Shown here piece after piece: positions 54,171-63,773 of a stretch of DNA of 64,000 nt. This stretch comes from Bacteroidales bacterium H3 (GTDB taxonomy: Bacteria; Bacteroidota; Bacteroidia; Bacteroidales; Muribaculaceae). A program made the position numbers and the translations under genes. How positions within the stretch are numbered: position 1 is the stretch's first letter; each line of letters begins with the position of its first letter. The notes below the pieces were generated by a model. The model worked only from the letters and a program-made list of their open reading frames with translations. It searched no databases and had not been told where the DNA came from. The DNA lies in contig DAAN01000019.1 in the NCBI GenBank assembly GCA_001701135.1, positions 9,236 through 73,235 of the forward strand, given 5' to 3'.

Positions 54171-54758
54171 ATGAGAAAAATCAATATAGCCATCTTTGTC
54201 AGTGGAGAAGGGACAAACTGCGAAAACCTTATCAGGCATTTTCAGGGCAATGAAAATGTCGGCGTTTCCGTGGTCGTCAGCAGCAAGCCTGAGGCCCGCG
54301 CCATTGAGCGCGCACAGCGGCTTGGAGTACCGGCCAAAGTGATCACCCGACGCGAATTCAGCGAAGATCCCCGGCTCGTCCTTAAGACCGTCGAGGGGTG
54401 CGACCTTATAGTCTTAGCTGGCTTCCTGCTGTTTATACCCGATTATCTGCTCGAAAGATTCCACCACCGCATCATCAACATCCACCCATCCCTACTGCCA
54501 AAATATGGAGGGAAAGGGATGTGGGGGCACCATGTGCACGAAGCTGTCAAGACTGCCGGTGAAACCGAAACCGGCATCACAATCCACTATGTAGACGCGC
54601 GGATCGACGCCGGCGAGTGCATCGCCCAATACCGCACCGCCCTGTCGCCCCACGACACTCCCGACGACATCGCCGCCAAAGTACATGCCCTTGAGAAGCA
54701 ATACTTCCCCAAGGTCGTCGAAGATATTGCCATGGGGCTGAAAGAGCGGCAGGGCTGA
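54171..54758 (+). CDS. purN: Phosphoribosylglycinamide formyltransferase
   Basis: Transfers a formyl group from 10-formyl-THF to GAR in purine synthesis. The start at 54171 (MRKINIAIFVSGEGTNC) is preferred over a TTG at 54156 because of the promoter position. 195 residues. IFVSGEGTNCENLI near the N-terminus, VLAGFLLFIPDYLL, the catalytic region NIHPSLLPKYGGKGMWG and HYVDARIDAGECI are the PurN motifs. It converges on the AAA+ gene, with 3 bp between the two stop codons. Confidence 0.95.
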   Translation: MRKINIAIFVSGEGTNCENLIRHFQGNENVGVSVVVSSKPEARAIERAQRLGVPAKVITRREFSEDPRLVLKTVEGCDLIVLAGFLLFIPDYLLERFHHRIINIHPSLLPKYGGKGMWGHHVHEAVKTAGETETGITIHYVDARIDAGECIAQYRTALSPHDTPDDIAAKVHALEKQYFPKVVEDIAMGLKERQG

Positions 54759-54761
54759 CAG

Positions 54762-56699
54762 TCAGGCGCTGAATCCCACCCTGCGGCGCGACGAAGTGTT
54801 AACGGATGATTGCCGGGCGGGTATATCGCAAGCCTGAATTTCAGTCAGCCGGGTCTTGTCGATTTCGCCACCTTCGATCACACGCTCGGCCATCGCCGGC
54901 ACTATGTCGGTCAGTATCATGTTTATCACATGACGCGCGTTGCCGAACGACGAATCGCGATGACTGTAATCCGCTCTGAGCCGCTGTGCAAGCGCATCGC
55001 GGGCATCGGCCGAGAGCGAGAAACCGTTGCGTTCGAAATAGCGCTCGGCAATCTCCATCAGTTCGGATTCGGTGAAATCCTCAAACTCATAGATGTTTGA
55101 ATCGGGGATGCGCGATTTAAGTCCGGGATTCATTTCGAACATACGGCGCATCCGGTCGGGATAACCCGCGAGAATAAGCATCCAGTCGCGCCGCGATTCA
55201 TCGGCCAACACCGTCAGAAGCGACTCGATTACAAATTTGCCTGGGTCGCGCGGATCGTTGGGCTGGAACAGCTGATACGCCTCATCGATCAGAAGTATAC
55301 CCCCCTGCGCCTCCTCGATGGCCTTGAGGGTGTTTTCCGATTCGCTGCTGTAGTTCTGTCCGAGAAGCGTGGCGCGCTCGCGCACCACTACATGCCCTTT
55401 CGACAGAACTCCTGCACGACGGAGCATCAGGCCTACACGTCGGGCCACTGTGGTTTTGCCGGTGCCCGGAGACCCGAGAAACATGGCATGCAGGGGCACA
55501 TTCCCCACAGGCAAACCGTTTTCAGCCCGCATCTTGTTGAATGTGACCAACTTTTCATACTTCCCGAGTTTGTTTTTCACCGATGTCAGTCCCGTCAGCA
55601 TCGAAAGGGAGTCGACAATAGAGCGATGCTCTCCCGAGGCGGCCTGAGGCTCCTCCTTCAGCTCCTCTGCCTCCCCGTCTTCATCCGCATTCTCCTCGAC
55701 GTCAGGCACATCGGCAAGAGCAGCCTGCTCGTTACGGATAAAACTGTCGAGAAGCTCGTCAAAATCCTCCGTCTCGAGCTCCTTTTCAGAATCCTCCACG
55801 CTTTCGGCAAACTTGCGAAAGCGTTCCACAGCTGCATCAGTCGAGTATTCGTCAAAAGGAACGATATTGGCCCCATAGCTCTCCCCTTTCACTTCGGGGC
55901 CACGGGTGCTGAACACAAACCCGGCGATGGGATATTGCATGCAGAGCAGTTCGGCGTAATAGGGGCCGCGGTAGAGAGAGCTCGAGAAGAACGGCATCTC
56001 CACATACATTGACCCCTCCCGGCATTCGACAAATTTCGGCTCGATGAAGCGTACTAAAGTCGGCTCACCCTCGGGATTATAGAGGCGCACTTCCAGCTCA
56101 GGAAGTATTGCCGGCACATTGACACCAAAGTTATGCGTGAGATTGAAACGCACATTAAGTTCCTTGCCCGACTCCACTTTCATAGACCTGTAGATGCTGA
56201 AAGGCTCCCAATCTGGGCGGATACCGCCTCCGGTCACATCAAACCAAAGGCAGGGGTGCTCCAGTACTTCGGTGCTGAAAGTGTGGATAACCGATTCTTC
56301 GAGCAAAGTGCCCGCAGTGTCATCGCGCACTACCACCCGATAGGTATGGCCATGCTGAAATTCAGCCTCGGCCATGCTTAAAACCACATATTTAGCCTGA
56401 TGCGACTCAGTGGCCGACATCGCCACCCTGATGGATTTCTGCGTCACCGGCACACGCTCCGTGGCATCAACCAGCATTACGCTGACCTGGCGACGCACTC
56501 CGCGCATATCGTCGCTGAAATATCGTTTGCTGGCAAATTCAAGCTGCAATGCGATTCCGCCGAACTCGGCATCAATCAGAAAGTCGTGGCGGGCATCAAA
56601 GCCCAATCGCGCAAGTTGATTGTCGTTAAGAGAAATTTCATTTTCCGAGGCTGCGACAAACATCATAGCCTCTACTATAATTGGAGATTCAATTTTCAT
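54762..56699 (-). CDS. AAA+ ATPase of CbxX/CfxQ type with a novel N-terminal region
   Basis: 645 residues, cytosolic. The N-terminal 290 residues are strand-rich and unlike any family I know. An acidic linker (about 295-360) is followed by the AAA+ module: GLTSVKNKLGKY at about 370, Walker A GSPGTGKT at 409-416, Walker B ILLIDEAY at about 468-475, an arginine-rich sensor part (PGLKSRIPD) and GNARHVINMI near the end. CbxX/CfxQ-type ATPases remodel proteins such as Rubisco in autotrophs; in this setting the client is unknown. It is transcribed alone on the minus strand, tail to tail with purN. Confidence 0.85.
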   Translation of the reverse strand: MKIESPIIVEAMMFVAASENEISLNDNQLARLGFDARHDFLIDAEFGGIALQLEFASKRYFSDDMRGVRRQVSVMLVDATERVPVTQKSIRVAMSATESHQAKYVVLSMAEAEFQHGHTYRVVVRDDTAGTLLEESVIHTFSTEVLEHPCLWFDVTGGGIRPDWEPFSIYRSMKVESGKELNVRFNLTHNFGVNVPAILPELEVRLYNPEGEPTLVRFIEPKFVECREGSMYVEMPFFSSSLYRGPYYAELLCMQYPIAGFVFSTRGPEVKGESYGANIVPFDEYSTDAAVERFRKFAESVEDSEKELETEDFDELLDSFIRNEQAALADVPDVEENADEDGEAEELKEEPQAASGEHRSIVDSLSMLTGLTSVKNKLGKYEKLVTFNKMRAENGLPVGNVPLHAMFLGSPGTGKTTVARRVGLMLRRAGVLSKGHVVVRERATLLGQNYSSESENTLKAIEEAQGGILLIDEAYQLFQPNDPRDPGKFVIESLLTVLADESRRDWMLILAGYPDRMRRMFEMNPGLKSRIPDSNIYEFEDFTESELMEIAERYFERNGFSLSADARDALAQRLRADYSHRDSSFGNARHVINMILTDIVPAMAERVIEGGEIDKTRLTEIQACDIPARQSSVNTSSRRRVGFSA

Positions 56700-57163
56700 A
56701 TCATACAGTTTTTAAGTGGGAATGAAGACTAAGCAATCTTAAATCCACATCCCCGGGTTAATTATTCATTTTCTTTTCTGATGTCGGAGGCCCTCCTCCT
56801 GACATCCCAACATGTCAAAGATCTCGCTGCGCCCGGCAGACGCGACACGACGCTACAAAGCGTACCACACCCGGCCTGCCGGAATGCGACAAAGCGCACC
56901 ACGGGCTGACGGGGCATCAATTGCGGCTTAAAATGTTGGAGTGGGACACTATGCGCATCACATCCTCGCGCCGCATGGAGGTGCGGCACCGCATTGCTTG
57001 CTGTTGAAAAGATGTTGACGCTTCATAGCAGAAAATGAAGTAATTAAAACTGAAAAAGCCGTTTCTGATACTTAAAAAGCCATTTCAGAAAAACTGTATG
57101 ATATGGGGCTTTCATCCCATTATGCCGCAAATTTAATAACTATTCGCCAATTCTCCAAAAAAA
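56700..57163. other. Long non-coding stretch
   Basis: No gene is supported over 464 bp. The part at 56790-57000 is GC-rich with imperfect inverted repeats (TGACAT/ATGTCA around 56805; GCCGC/GCGGC around 56970), and the rest is AT-rich. A 75-codon frame at 56762-56989 (-) has no family features. The promoter for the AAA+ gene is presumably in its left part. Confidence 0.5.
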
Positions 57164-57433
57164 TCAGCAGAATCTGATGAATATGGGCAGTGAAATCAGG
57201 GAGATCAGCACAATCCACATAATCACCTTTTGAAACATCTCGGATTTAATGGTCTTACCTATGAAGTAGGCTGCGTATGTCGCCAAAGCCCACAGACCGG
57301 TAATCACGTTTATTCCGTGGAATGATTCGGTGAAAATTTCATAAATTATGTCACCAATAGCGACAACAAGTCCGACTGCCATCAGACATTTAAAGAACGT
57401 GCTTGAATAAAAACTGATTGAACCTTTTGACAT
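57164..57433 (-). CDS. Small membrane protein of unknown function
   Basis: 89 residues with three hydrophobic segments (about 11-30, 42-58 and 68-86) and a short basic/serine N-terminus. No domain is recognised. It is flanked by non-coding DNA on both sides, so it is likely a single-gene transcript. AT-rich relative to nuo. Confidence 0.6.
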   Translation of the reverse strand: MSKGSISFYSSTFFKCLMAVGLVVAIGDIIYEIFTESFHGINVITGLWALATYAAYFIGKTIKSEMFQKVIMWIVLISLISLPIFIRFC

Positions 57434-57620
57434 AATGATTGTATTGAGATTGTTTAATACTGAATGTTTCCTATTGAGTGAGACAGCCTGCCTCGGCCGT
57501 CGGTTGGTGACAAGGAGAAATACATCGCAAAAATAACGAATTTCTGTCAGTTCAAACAGAAATATACAACAAAAATTAGTGAAATATTGTTTGTATGCGG
57601 CATATATCGGATGGTTACGA

Positions 57621-57660
57621 AAAGGCGGCGGGGCGCTCTCGGTAAGGAGGGCGCCCCGCG
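57621..57660 (-). terminator. Terminator of the nuo operon
   Basis: A 9-bp GC stem (GCGGGGCGC at 57628-57636 with 57651-57659) followed on the minus strand by CGCCTTTT. It lies 45 bp past the nuoN stop. Confidence 0.82.
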
Positions 57661-57704
57661 TATTGGGGATTAATCGCGTGATGGAGATTAATGTGATGTC
57701 AAAG

Positions 57705-59183
57705 TCAGCCGGCGATTAGAGCCTGAGGATCGGCGACGGCGAGAATGCTGTCGTAGAAATAGCTTACAATGCCGAGGGCGATGATGCCTAATACGGTAAT
57801 CCAGAGGCCGACGCGCTCGGGGCAGGTAGAACGGAAACCGGCAATCTGAGGTTCATCGGGCGAAATGTACATGGCTTTCACCACGAGCAGATAATAGTAG
57901 AGCGACACGATGGTGTTGATCAACGCCACAAGCACCAGGATATAGATGGGATAGGGGTTGAGATCGGGGAACGCAACGGTCTGATTGATTGCCGAGGTGA
58001 AGATGAAGAATTTGCTGAAGAATCCGGCAAAGGGGGGAATACCTGCGAGGGAGAACATGGCCAGAGTCATCGAGAAAGCCAGCCAGGGGTTGGTTTTGGA
58101 GAGACCGCTGTAGTCATCCATCGAAACCTTTCCGGTCTTGTTCTCTATCGCTCCGATCACACCGAATGCGGCGAGGTTGGAGAAGATGTAAACAAGGATG
58201 TAATACATCATTGCCGAGAGTCCCATGGCATTGTTGCCAATCACGCCGAGCATGATGTAACCGGCCTGCGAAATCGACGAGAAAGCGAGGAAACGCTTGA
58301 GATTGCGCTGACGGATGGCAAAAAGGTTACCTACCGTGATAGTGGCGATGATGAGAGCATAGAGCATCCACTCCCACACGCTCTTGTAGAATGTGCCGAA
58401 CACCTGCGCCAGAATCACCAGGAACGCAAAGGCTGCAGCACCTTTGGAGATCACCGACAGGTAGGAAGTGACCGAGGTGGGCGCTCCCTGATATACATCG
58501 GCGGTCCAGAGATGGAACGGAACAAGCGAGAGTTTGAATCCTACGCCGGCCACCACAAAGGCCATGGCCACAATCAGCAGCGCCGAAGGCTGCGATGTAA
58601 GATTCAGAGCTATGGTGTCGAAGTAGAGCGTGCCTGCGAGACCGTAAACAAGCGACAGACCCATCATGAAGATGGCCGACGAGAACACTGCGGTGAGTAG
58701 ATATTTCACAGCAGCCTCATGGCTCTCGTAACGGTTCTTGTCGAAAGCGACCATGGCAGCCAGAGGAAGCGAGGCCGACTCCAGACCGATGAGGAAGAGC
58801 AGGAAATGACGTGCCGAAATCATCAGGTACATGCCGAAGAGTGTCAGCAACAGCAGCTCGTAATATTCGCCGCGGCGGGGTGCCTGCGCATCGGAGTTGG
58901 TCCAGCTCATCGACTGGATGAGCACGATGAGCACACCCACATTAAGGATATTTTTGATCATGCCGCAGACCGGAGTGGTGACATACATCCGGGAGAATGC
59001 TTCGGCATCACCTGCGGGCCAGATGAAACAGCAGGCCGTGAAGATGGCGAACAGCGCGATTGTCACCGAGGCTATGGCGCCGGTGGCCTTGCGGGGCATG
59101 AATGTATCATAGAGGAATACAAGCAGGAAAACCACAAGCAGGGCTATTTCCTGTTTCATTGCCAAAAATTGCGAGTAATCCAT
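57705..59183 (-). CDS. nuoN: NADH-quinone oxidoreductase subunit N
   Basis: Membrane-arm antiporter-like subunit of complex I, carrying protons. 492 residues, about 14 hydrophobic segments. Features: ESASLPLAAMVAFDKN with the conserved Glu near residue 135, AAVKYLLTAVFSSAIFMMG, GFKLSLVPFHLWTADVYQGAPT with the broken-helix Lys, ISKGAAAF and GIPPFAGFFSKFF. It is the last gene of the nuo operon, 29 bp after nuoM, and is followed by a terminator. Confidence 0.95.
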   Translation of the reverse strand: MDYSQFLAMKQEIALLVVFLLVFLYDTFMPRKATGAIASVTIALFAIFTACCFIWPAGDAEAFSRMYVTTPVCGMIKNILNVGVLIVLIQSMSWTNSDAQAPRRGEYYELLLLTLFGMYLMISARHFLLFLIGLESASLPLAAMVAFDKNRYESHEAAVKYLLTAVFSSAIFMMGLSLVYGLAGTLYFDTIALNLTSQPSALLIVAMAFVVAGVGFKLSLVPFHLWTADVYQGAPTSVTSYLSVISKGAAAFAFLVILAQVFGTFYKSVWEWMLYALIIATITVGNLFAIRQRNLKRFLAFSSISQAGYIMLGVIGNNAMGLSAMMYYILVYIFSNLAAFGVIGAIENKTGKVSMDDYSGLSKTNPWLAFSMTLAMFSLAGIPPFAGFFSKFFIFTSAINQTVAFPDLNPYPIYILVLVALINTIVSLYYYLLVVKAMYISPDEPQIAGFRSTCPERVGLWITVLGIIALGIVSYFYDSILAVADPQALIAG

Positions 59184-59212
59184 GTGAATAACAGATTGAT
59201 CCGTGCCCTGGC

Positions 59213-60718
59213 TTAGTTAAGCCCGATGGCCTGGAATATTTCGGGGCTGAAGGTGAAACGAATAAGGCTTTCGAAGAAATTGGGGAAGCAACCGATGGCG
59301 GCCACACACACAATAAGTGTGATTACCGAGAAGCGTTCCCACCAAACGGCATCGGTAAGAGCCAGATGGTGCTCGTCCTGAACGGGACCGAACAGCAGCT
59401 TGCCCACAACGCGGAGGATGTATACCGCGGTGATGACGATGGAGCAGCAGGCTATGATGGTGAAGGTGCGGTGGAACATGTCGGCATGCTCAAACGAGCC
59501 TACGAAGATCGTCATCTCGGCTACGAAACCAGAGAGACCGGGCAGACCCAGCGAGGCCATACCGGCAATCACATATGCCACACCGAGGAATGGCATTATC
59601 TTCATCAGACCACCCATCAACCGGATGTCGCGGGTGTGGGTGCGGCCGTAGATCATACCGATCAGCGCGAAGAAGAGAGCCGTCATCAGACCGTGGGAGA
59701 GCATCTGCATAATGGCACCGGTCATGGCCGTGGTGTTGATCATCAGAATGGCGAAGAGCACCATGCCGCAGTGTGACACCGAGGAGTAGGCGTTGATATA
59801 TTTCAGGTCAGTCTGAACGCAGGCCGAGAAGGCGCCGTAGACCACCGAGATGCCTGTGAGGATAAGGAAAATCCATGCCAGATCATTGGCGGCCTGAGGC
59901 ATCAGATACATGGCCACGCGGAAACAGCCATAGCCGCCGAGCTTCATGAGCACGCCTGCGTGGAGCATCGACACCGCTGTAGGGGCGCATGCATGACCGT
60001 CGGGGCTCCATGTGTGGAAGGGGAACATGGCGCCGAGAACGCCGAAGCCCACAAAGCACATCGGGAACAGGAAATATTGCCAGTCGTGGGGAATAGAAGC
60101 GTTTTTGGCTATGTCAAGAATGTTCCATGTGAGGGTCTGCCCTTCGGGAGCCGAGTGGTAGTAGATGCCGATGAGGCTGAGCATCAGGAATGCCGAGCCG
60201 CCCATAAGCATCAGTGTAAGCTTCATGGCCGAATATTCCTTGCGGCCTGTGCCCCACACGCCGATGAGCAGATACATGGGGATGAGCGCTACCTCATAGA
60301 ACATGAACATGGTGAAGAGGTCGATGCTGATGAAGAAGCCGAACACACCGGTCGACAGCAGGATCAGCCACATGAAGAAGTGGCGTGCATCGTCCATTTT
60401 CCACGATGCGAACGATCCGGCGAACACAATTATCGATGAAAGGATAAGCATGGCCACCGATATGCCGTCGACACCGACCGCCAGGTTGATGTGGAGAGGC
60501 TTGAACCAGCACCACGATCCCTGGAACAGCATCTCGGCGGTGGCACCGGCGTTGCGCTGGGCGATATAATCGACCAGCAGCCAGATGCTCAGCCCGAGCA
60601 GCGCGGTGGAGCCTGTCACGGCCACGGCGCGTACCTGCTTTATATTCTTGCAGATGGCAAAGCCCGCAAGCATCAGCAGGGGTATTACCACGAAGTAAAT
60701 GAGAAGGTTGGAAAACAT
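59213..60718 (-). CDS. nuoM: NADH-quinone oxidoreductase subunit M
   Basis: Proton-pumping antiporter-like subunit of complex I, 501 residues, about 14 hydrophobic segments. Features: FYEVALIPMYLLIGVWG with the conserved Glu, FPFHTWSPDGHACAPTAVSMLHAGVLMKLGGYG, YSSVSHCGMV and LPGLSGFVAEM. The NuoL gene lies 47 bp upstream. Confidence 0.95.
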   Translation of the reverse strand: MFSNLLIYFVVIPLLMLAGFAICKNIKQVRAVAVTGSTALLGLSIWLLVDYIAQRNAGATAEMLFQGSWCWFKPLHINLAVGVDGISVAMLILSSIIVFAGSFASWKMDDARHFFMWLILLSTGVFGFFISIDLFTMFMFYEVALIPMYLLIGVWGTGRKEYSAMKLTLMLMGGSAFLMLSLIGIYYHSAPEGQTLTWNILDIAKNASIPHDWQYFLFPMCFVGFGVLGAMFPFHTWSPDGHACAPTAVSMLHAGVLMKLGGYGCFRVAMYLMPQAANDLAWIFLILTGISVVYGAFSACVQTDLKYINAYSSVSHCGMVLFAILMINTTAMTGAIMQMLSHGLMTALFFALIGMIYGRTHTRDIRLMGGLMKIMPFLGVAYVIAGMASLGLPGLSGFVAEMTIFVGSFEHADMFHRTFTIIACCSIVITAVYILRVVGKLLFGPVQDEHHLALTDAVWWERFSVITLIVCVAAIGCFPNFFESLIRFTFSPEIFQAIGLN

Positions 60719-60765
60719 CTCTGTTTCTATATTTCTGTAATACTATATTTTCACTTTAGAGGGAA

Positions 60766-62808
60766 TCACATCCAGCAGATGGCCACAATGGCACCGAGCA
60801 GCAGCACTCCGATGAGGTAAAACCATACATAGAACTGCACATTGCCCGACTGGAGGCCGCGGATGGCATATGATATGCGGTTGGTCACCCAGGCCATACC
60901 GTCCATCGAACCGTCGATAACATGACGGTCGAACCATGCGATGGGACGGCTAATGCAGCCGAAGATGATTTTATGCGTGATGAACTGATAGAGTTCGTCC
61001 CAGTAGAAGCGATGGTGGCACCATGTCCAGAGCGCGGGCAGAGCCTTGCGCATACGCGAGGGGATGGCGTTCTCTTTGCGATACATCACTGTGGCCAGAA
61101 CGATAGCTACGACGGCGACGCCGAGGCTGATGCCGGCAACGCCCCAGTTCAGAGCCTCTAGGTTGCTCCAGAATGTGGGGTGCTCGAAATGATGCATAGG
61201 AGCGCCGTTCCAGGTGACGAGATTACCCATGGGCACGAAACCGGCCACACACGAAACTACGGAGAGAATCACCAGAGGCAGAGTCATGGTCCAGGGCTGG
61301 TCGTGAGGATCATGATGGCCTTGGGGCGTCTTGTACTCCTTCCACCAGAAGATGAGGTAGTAGAGACGGAACATATAGAAGGCGGTCAGACCGGCCACGG
61401 CCGACATCCAGATATAGTAGAAGGTGTTGTTCAGAGCGCAGGCGGTCAGAATCTCGTCTTTCGAGAAGAAACCGGCAAACGGGATGATACCGGCGATGGC
61501 GAGACACCCGATAAGGAAAGCAGCGTGGGTCACAGGCATGCGCTTGCGCAGGCCGCCCATGGCGGTGTAGTCGTTGCTGCCGATGGCATGAATCAAGGCG
61601 CCGGCGCAAAGGAAGAGCAGAGCCTTGAACATCGCATGGGTGAACAGGTGGAACATCGAAGCCATGTAGCCCACGGCATCATGAAGCTCCGGACGGGCCA
61701 CGCCGAGCGAAACCATCATGAACGCAATCTGCGAGATGGTTGAGAAGGCGAGCACGCGCTTGATGTCGATCTGCGTGCATGCCACCATTGCTGCATAGAG
61801 CGCGGTGAGCATGCCCACTATGGTGATGATTTCGAGCGCCGAATTCTCCATCAGGTAGAGCGGGAAGAGACGTGCTACCAGATAGACACCTGCCACAACC
61901 ATGGTGGCGGCGTGGATGAGGGCCGACACAGGGGTAGGACCTTCCATGGCGTCGGGGAGCCAGATGTGAAGAGGCATCATGGCCGATTTGCCCATGCCGC
62001 CCATAAAAATCAGCACGAGCGCCCAGGTGAGCACCGATGCGCCCATAAACATGGGGGCGGGATGGTTGGCGATGAATGCGCGAACCGATTCGGCAGTTCC
62101 GGCGCTGATGCGGTATACGTCGGTCACACCCTCAACCTGCACCTCGGTGGAGGTGAAGTTGAAGAAGTCGAAAGTCTGAGTGTAATAGCTCAGTACCAGA
62201 ATACCGATCAGGAAGCCGAGGTCGGCGAAGCGAGTCACGATGAATGCCTTCTTCGATGCCGACACGGCCGACGGTTTGGTATAATAGAAACCGATCAGCA
62301 GATAGGAGGAGGCACCCACAAGCTCCCAGAAGATATACATCTGGAAAATGTTGGTGGCCACCACCAGACCGAGCATCGAGAAGCTGAAGAGCGACAGGAA
62401 AGCGTAGAAACGCTGGAAGCCGGTCTCCCACACACCGTGATGGTCACGCATGTAGCCGTTGCTGTAGAGGTGCACCATAAACGAGATGGTGGTCACCACC
62501 ACCAACAGCAGAGCCGCGATGGGGTCAATGAGAAAGCCCAGATGGATTACGAGGGTATCGGTGAATGCCAACCACTCCCAGTCGAAAAGGAAATGCTGCA
62601 GGCGGACGCCCTCGGCGGATATAAACTCAGGCTGCCCCGAGAAGAAATAGGTGAAGGCTACGATATAGGCCAGCACCATGGTCACGCCCATGTTGCAGGT
62701 GCCCAGAATACCGGCCCATTTGTGCGACATCTTGTGGCCGCACAGACCCAGCAGCAGGAACATCAGCAGTGGCAGTGCCAGAATAAGAACAGGAATTACT
62801 TGTCCCAT
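60766..62808 (-). CDS. nuoL: NADH-quinone oxidoreductase subunit L
   Basis: The largest antiporter-like membrane subunit, with a C-terminal lateral helix along the membrane arm. 680 residues. Features: WELVGASSYLLIGFYY with the conserved Glu, PLHIWLPDAMEGPTPVSALIHAATMVVAGVYL, FSTISQIAFMM and IPFAGFFSKDEIL. The C-terminal part (about 560-680) holds a long amphipathic stretch and a last membrane helix. nuoK begins 8 bp upstream. Confidence 0.96.
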   Translation of the reverse strand: MGQVIPVLILALPLLMFLLLGLCGHKMSHKWAGILGTCNMGVTMVLAYIVAFTYFFSGQPEFISAEGVRLQHFLFDWEWLAFTDTLVIHLGFLIDPIAALLLVVVTTISFMVHLYSNGYMRDHHGVWETGFQRFYAFLSLFSFSMLGLVVATNIFQMYIFWELVGASSYLLIGFYYTKPSAVSASKKAFIVTRFADLGFLIGILVLSYYTQTFDFFNFTSTEVQVEGVTDVYRISAGTAESVRAFIANHPAPMFMGASVLTWALVLIFMGGMGKSAMMPLHIWLPDAMEGPTPVSALIHAATMVVAGVYLVARLFPLYLMENSALEIITIVGMLTALYAAMVACTQIDIKRVLAFSTISQIAFMMVSLGVARPELHDAVGYMASMFHLFTHAMFKALLFLCAGALIHAIGSNDYTAMGGLRKRMPVTHAAFLIGCLAIAGIIPFAGFFSKDEILTACALNNTFYYIWMSAVAGLTAFYMFRLYYLIFWWKEYKTPQGHHDPHDQPWTMTLPLVILSVVSCVAGFVPMGNLVTWNGAPMHHFEHPTFWSNLEALNWGVAGISLGVAVVAIVLATVMYRKENAIPSRMRKALPALWTWCHHRFYWDELYQFITHKIIFGCISRPIAWFDRHVIDGSMDGMAWVTNRISYAIRGLQSGNVQFYVWFYLIGVLLLGAIVAICWM

Positions 62809-62816
62809 GTCGTTGC

Positions 62817-63125
62817 TTAGAATTTCATTTTGGAAACTTCGTCAATATCAGTTGTCTTCGTCGCGCGGAAAACATTGATGATAATGGCGATTGCCAGAGC
62901 GGTCTCGGCGGCGGCCAGCGCTATGGCGAATAAGGTGAAGAACATGCCTTCGAGGGCTCCGGGCCAGAGGAAGCGGTTGAAGACCACGAAATTGATGTCG
63001 ACCGCGTTGAGCATCAGCTCGAGCGAGATGAGCATCGCGATCATGTTGCGGCGGGTGATGAAACCGTAAACACCGCAGCAGAACATCACGAGGCTCGGAA
63101 TGAGATACCAGAGAATTGTGTCCAT
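62817..63125 (-). CDS. nuoK: NADH-quinone oxidoreductase subunit K
   Basis: Small membrane subunit with three helices (102 residues). The second helix carries the conserved SLELMLNAVDINFVVF segment with its Glu, and the third AAAETALAIAII with another Glu, both on the proton path. It lies 27 bp after nuoJ. Confidence 0.95.
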   Translation of the reverse strand: MDTILWYLIPSLVMFCCGVYGFITRRNMIAMLISLELMLNAVDINFVVFNRFLWPGALEGMFFTLFAIALAAAETALAIAIIINVFRATKTTDIDEVSKMKF

Positions 63126-63152
63126 GTAAGATATATATTGCTGCGGTTTGAA

Positions 63153-63671
63153 TTACTGTTTGTCTTTGCGGGCAACGACCACACCGCCGATAATGCACGC
63201 CAGAAGCAGCACACTGATTGCCTCGAAGGGGAGCAGATAGCCGTCGGTGCCGGTGGAGAGCAGGCGGGTGCCTATTTCCTGCATCGGAGGATTAGCGCCC
63301 GAAGCCGTGGCCGACCAGAGGTCGCAGCGGCTTACAAGTGCGTAGCCCGATACAATCAACATCAGCAGCGCCCCTGTCAGACCGAGGACGCGCTTTCTGG
63401 AGGTGAGTTTGGCGCTGTTGTCGCCGGGGTGGCTCGTCAGAAGAATGGAAAAGACGAACAACACCACGATGCCGCCTGCGTATACCGCAATCTGCACCGC
63501 ACCAAGAAACTCATAATCGAGCTGGAAATAGAGTCCGGCGGTGGCGAAGAGGGCAAACAGCAGATATGTGGCGGCGCGCAGAATCTTGCGCGTGGTGACA
63601 GCAAGCACCGAGCAGATGACAATCGCCAGGGCGATTACCACGTAGACGATGATACTTCCTACTGAATCCAT
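63153..63671 (-). CDS. nuoJ: NADH-quinone oxidoreductase subunit J
   Basis: Membrane subunit with five helices (172 residues). RAATYLLFALFATAGLYFQL and the family segment EFLGAVQIAVYAGGIVVLFVFSILLT near residues 75-100 are present, the latter with the pi-bulge region. A C-terminal helix precedes RKDKQ. It is 90 bp downstream of the end of the nuoI-type gene. Confidence 0.95.
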   Translation of the reverse strand: MDSVGSIIVYVVIALAIVICSVLAVTTRKILRAATYLLFALFATAGLYFQLDYEFLGAVQIAVYAGGIVVLFVFSILLTSHPGDNSAKLTSRKRVLGLTGALLMLIVSGYALVSRCDLWSATASGANPPMQEIGTRLLSTGTDGYLLPFEAISVLLLACIIGGVVVARKDKQ

Positions 63672-63730
63672 ATTTTAGTTTACTTTTTTCTATTGGTTGA
63701 AATGCGCTCCGCTTGATTGCGGATGTGGAT

Positions 63731-63773
63731 GCTTATGCGTTCCCCTGTGAGCGAGGGAAGCTTATGCATTCCC
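63731..63773. repeat. Short duplication around the nuoI-type stop codon
   Basis: A 14-bp word (GCTTATGCATTCCC) at 63760-63773, which covers the stop codon, recurs with one mismatch at 63731-63744. It is probably a small duplication in the intergenic region. Confidence 0.4.

Noticed and set aside
56762..56989. 75-codon frame (-) in the gap before the AAA+ gene
   Set aside because: Odd composition, no domain, signal or membrane segment, and no neighbour relationship.
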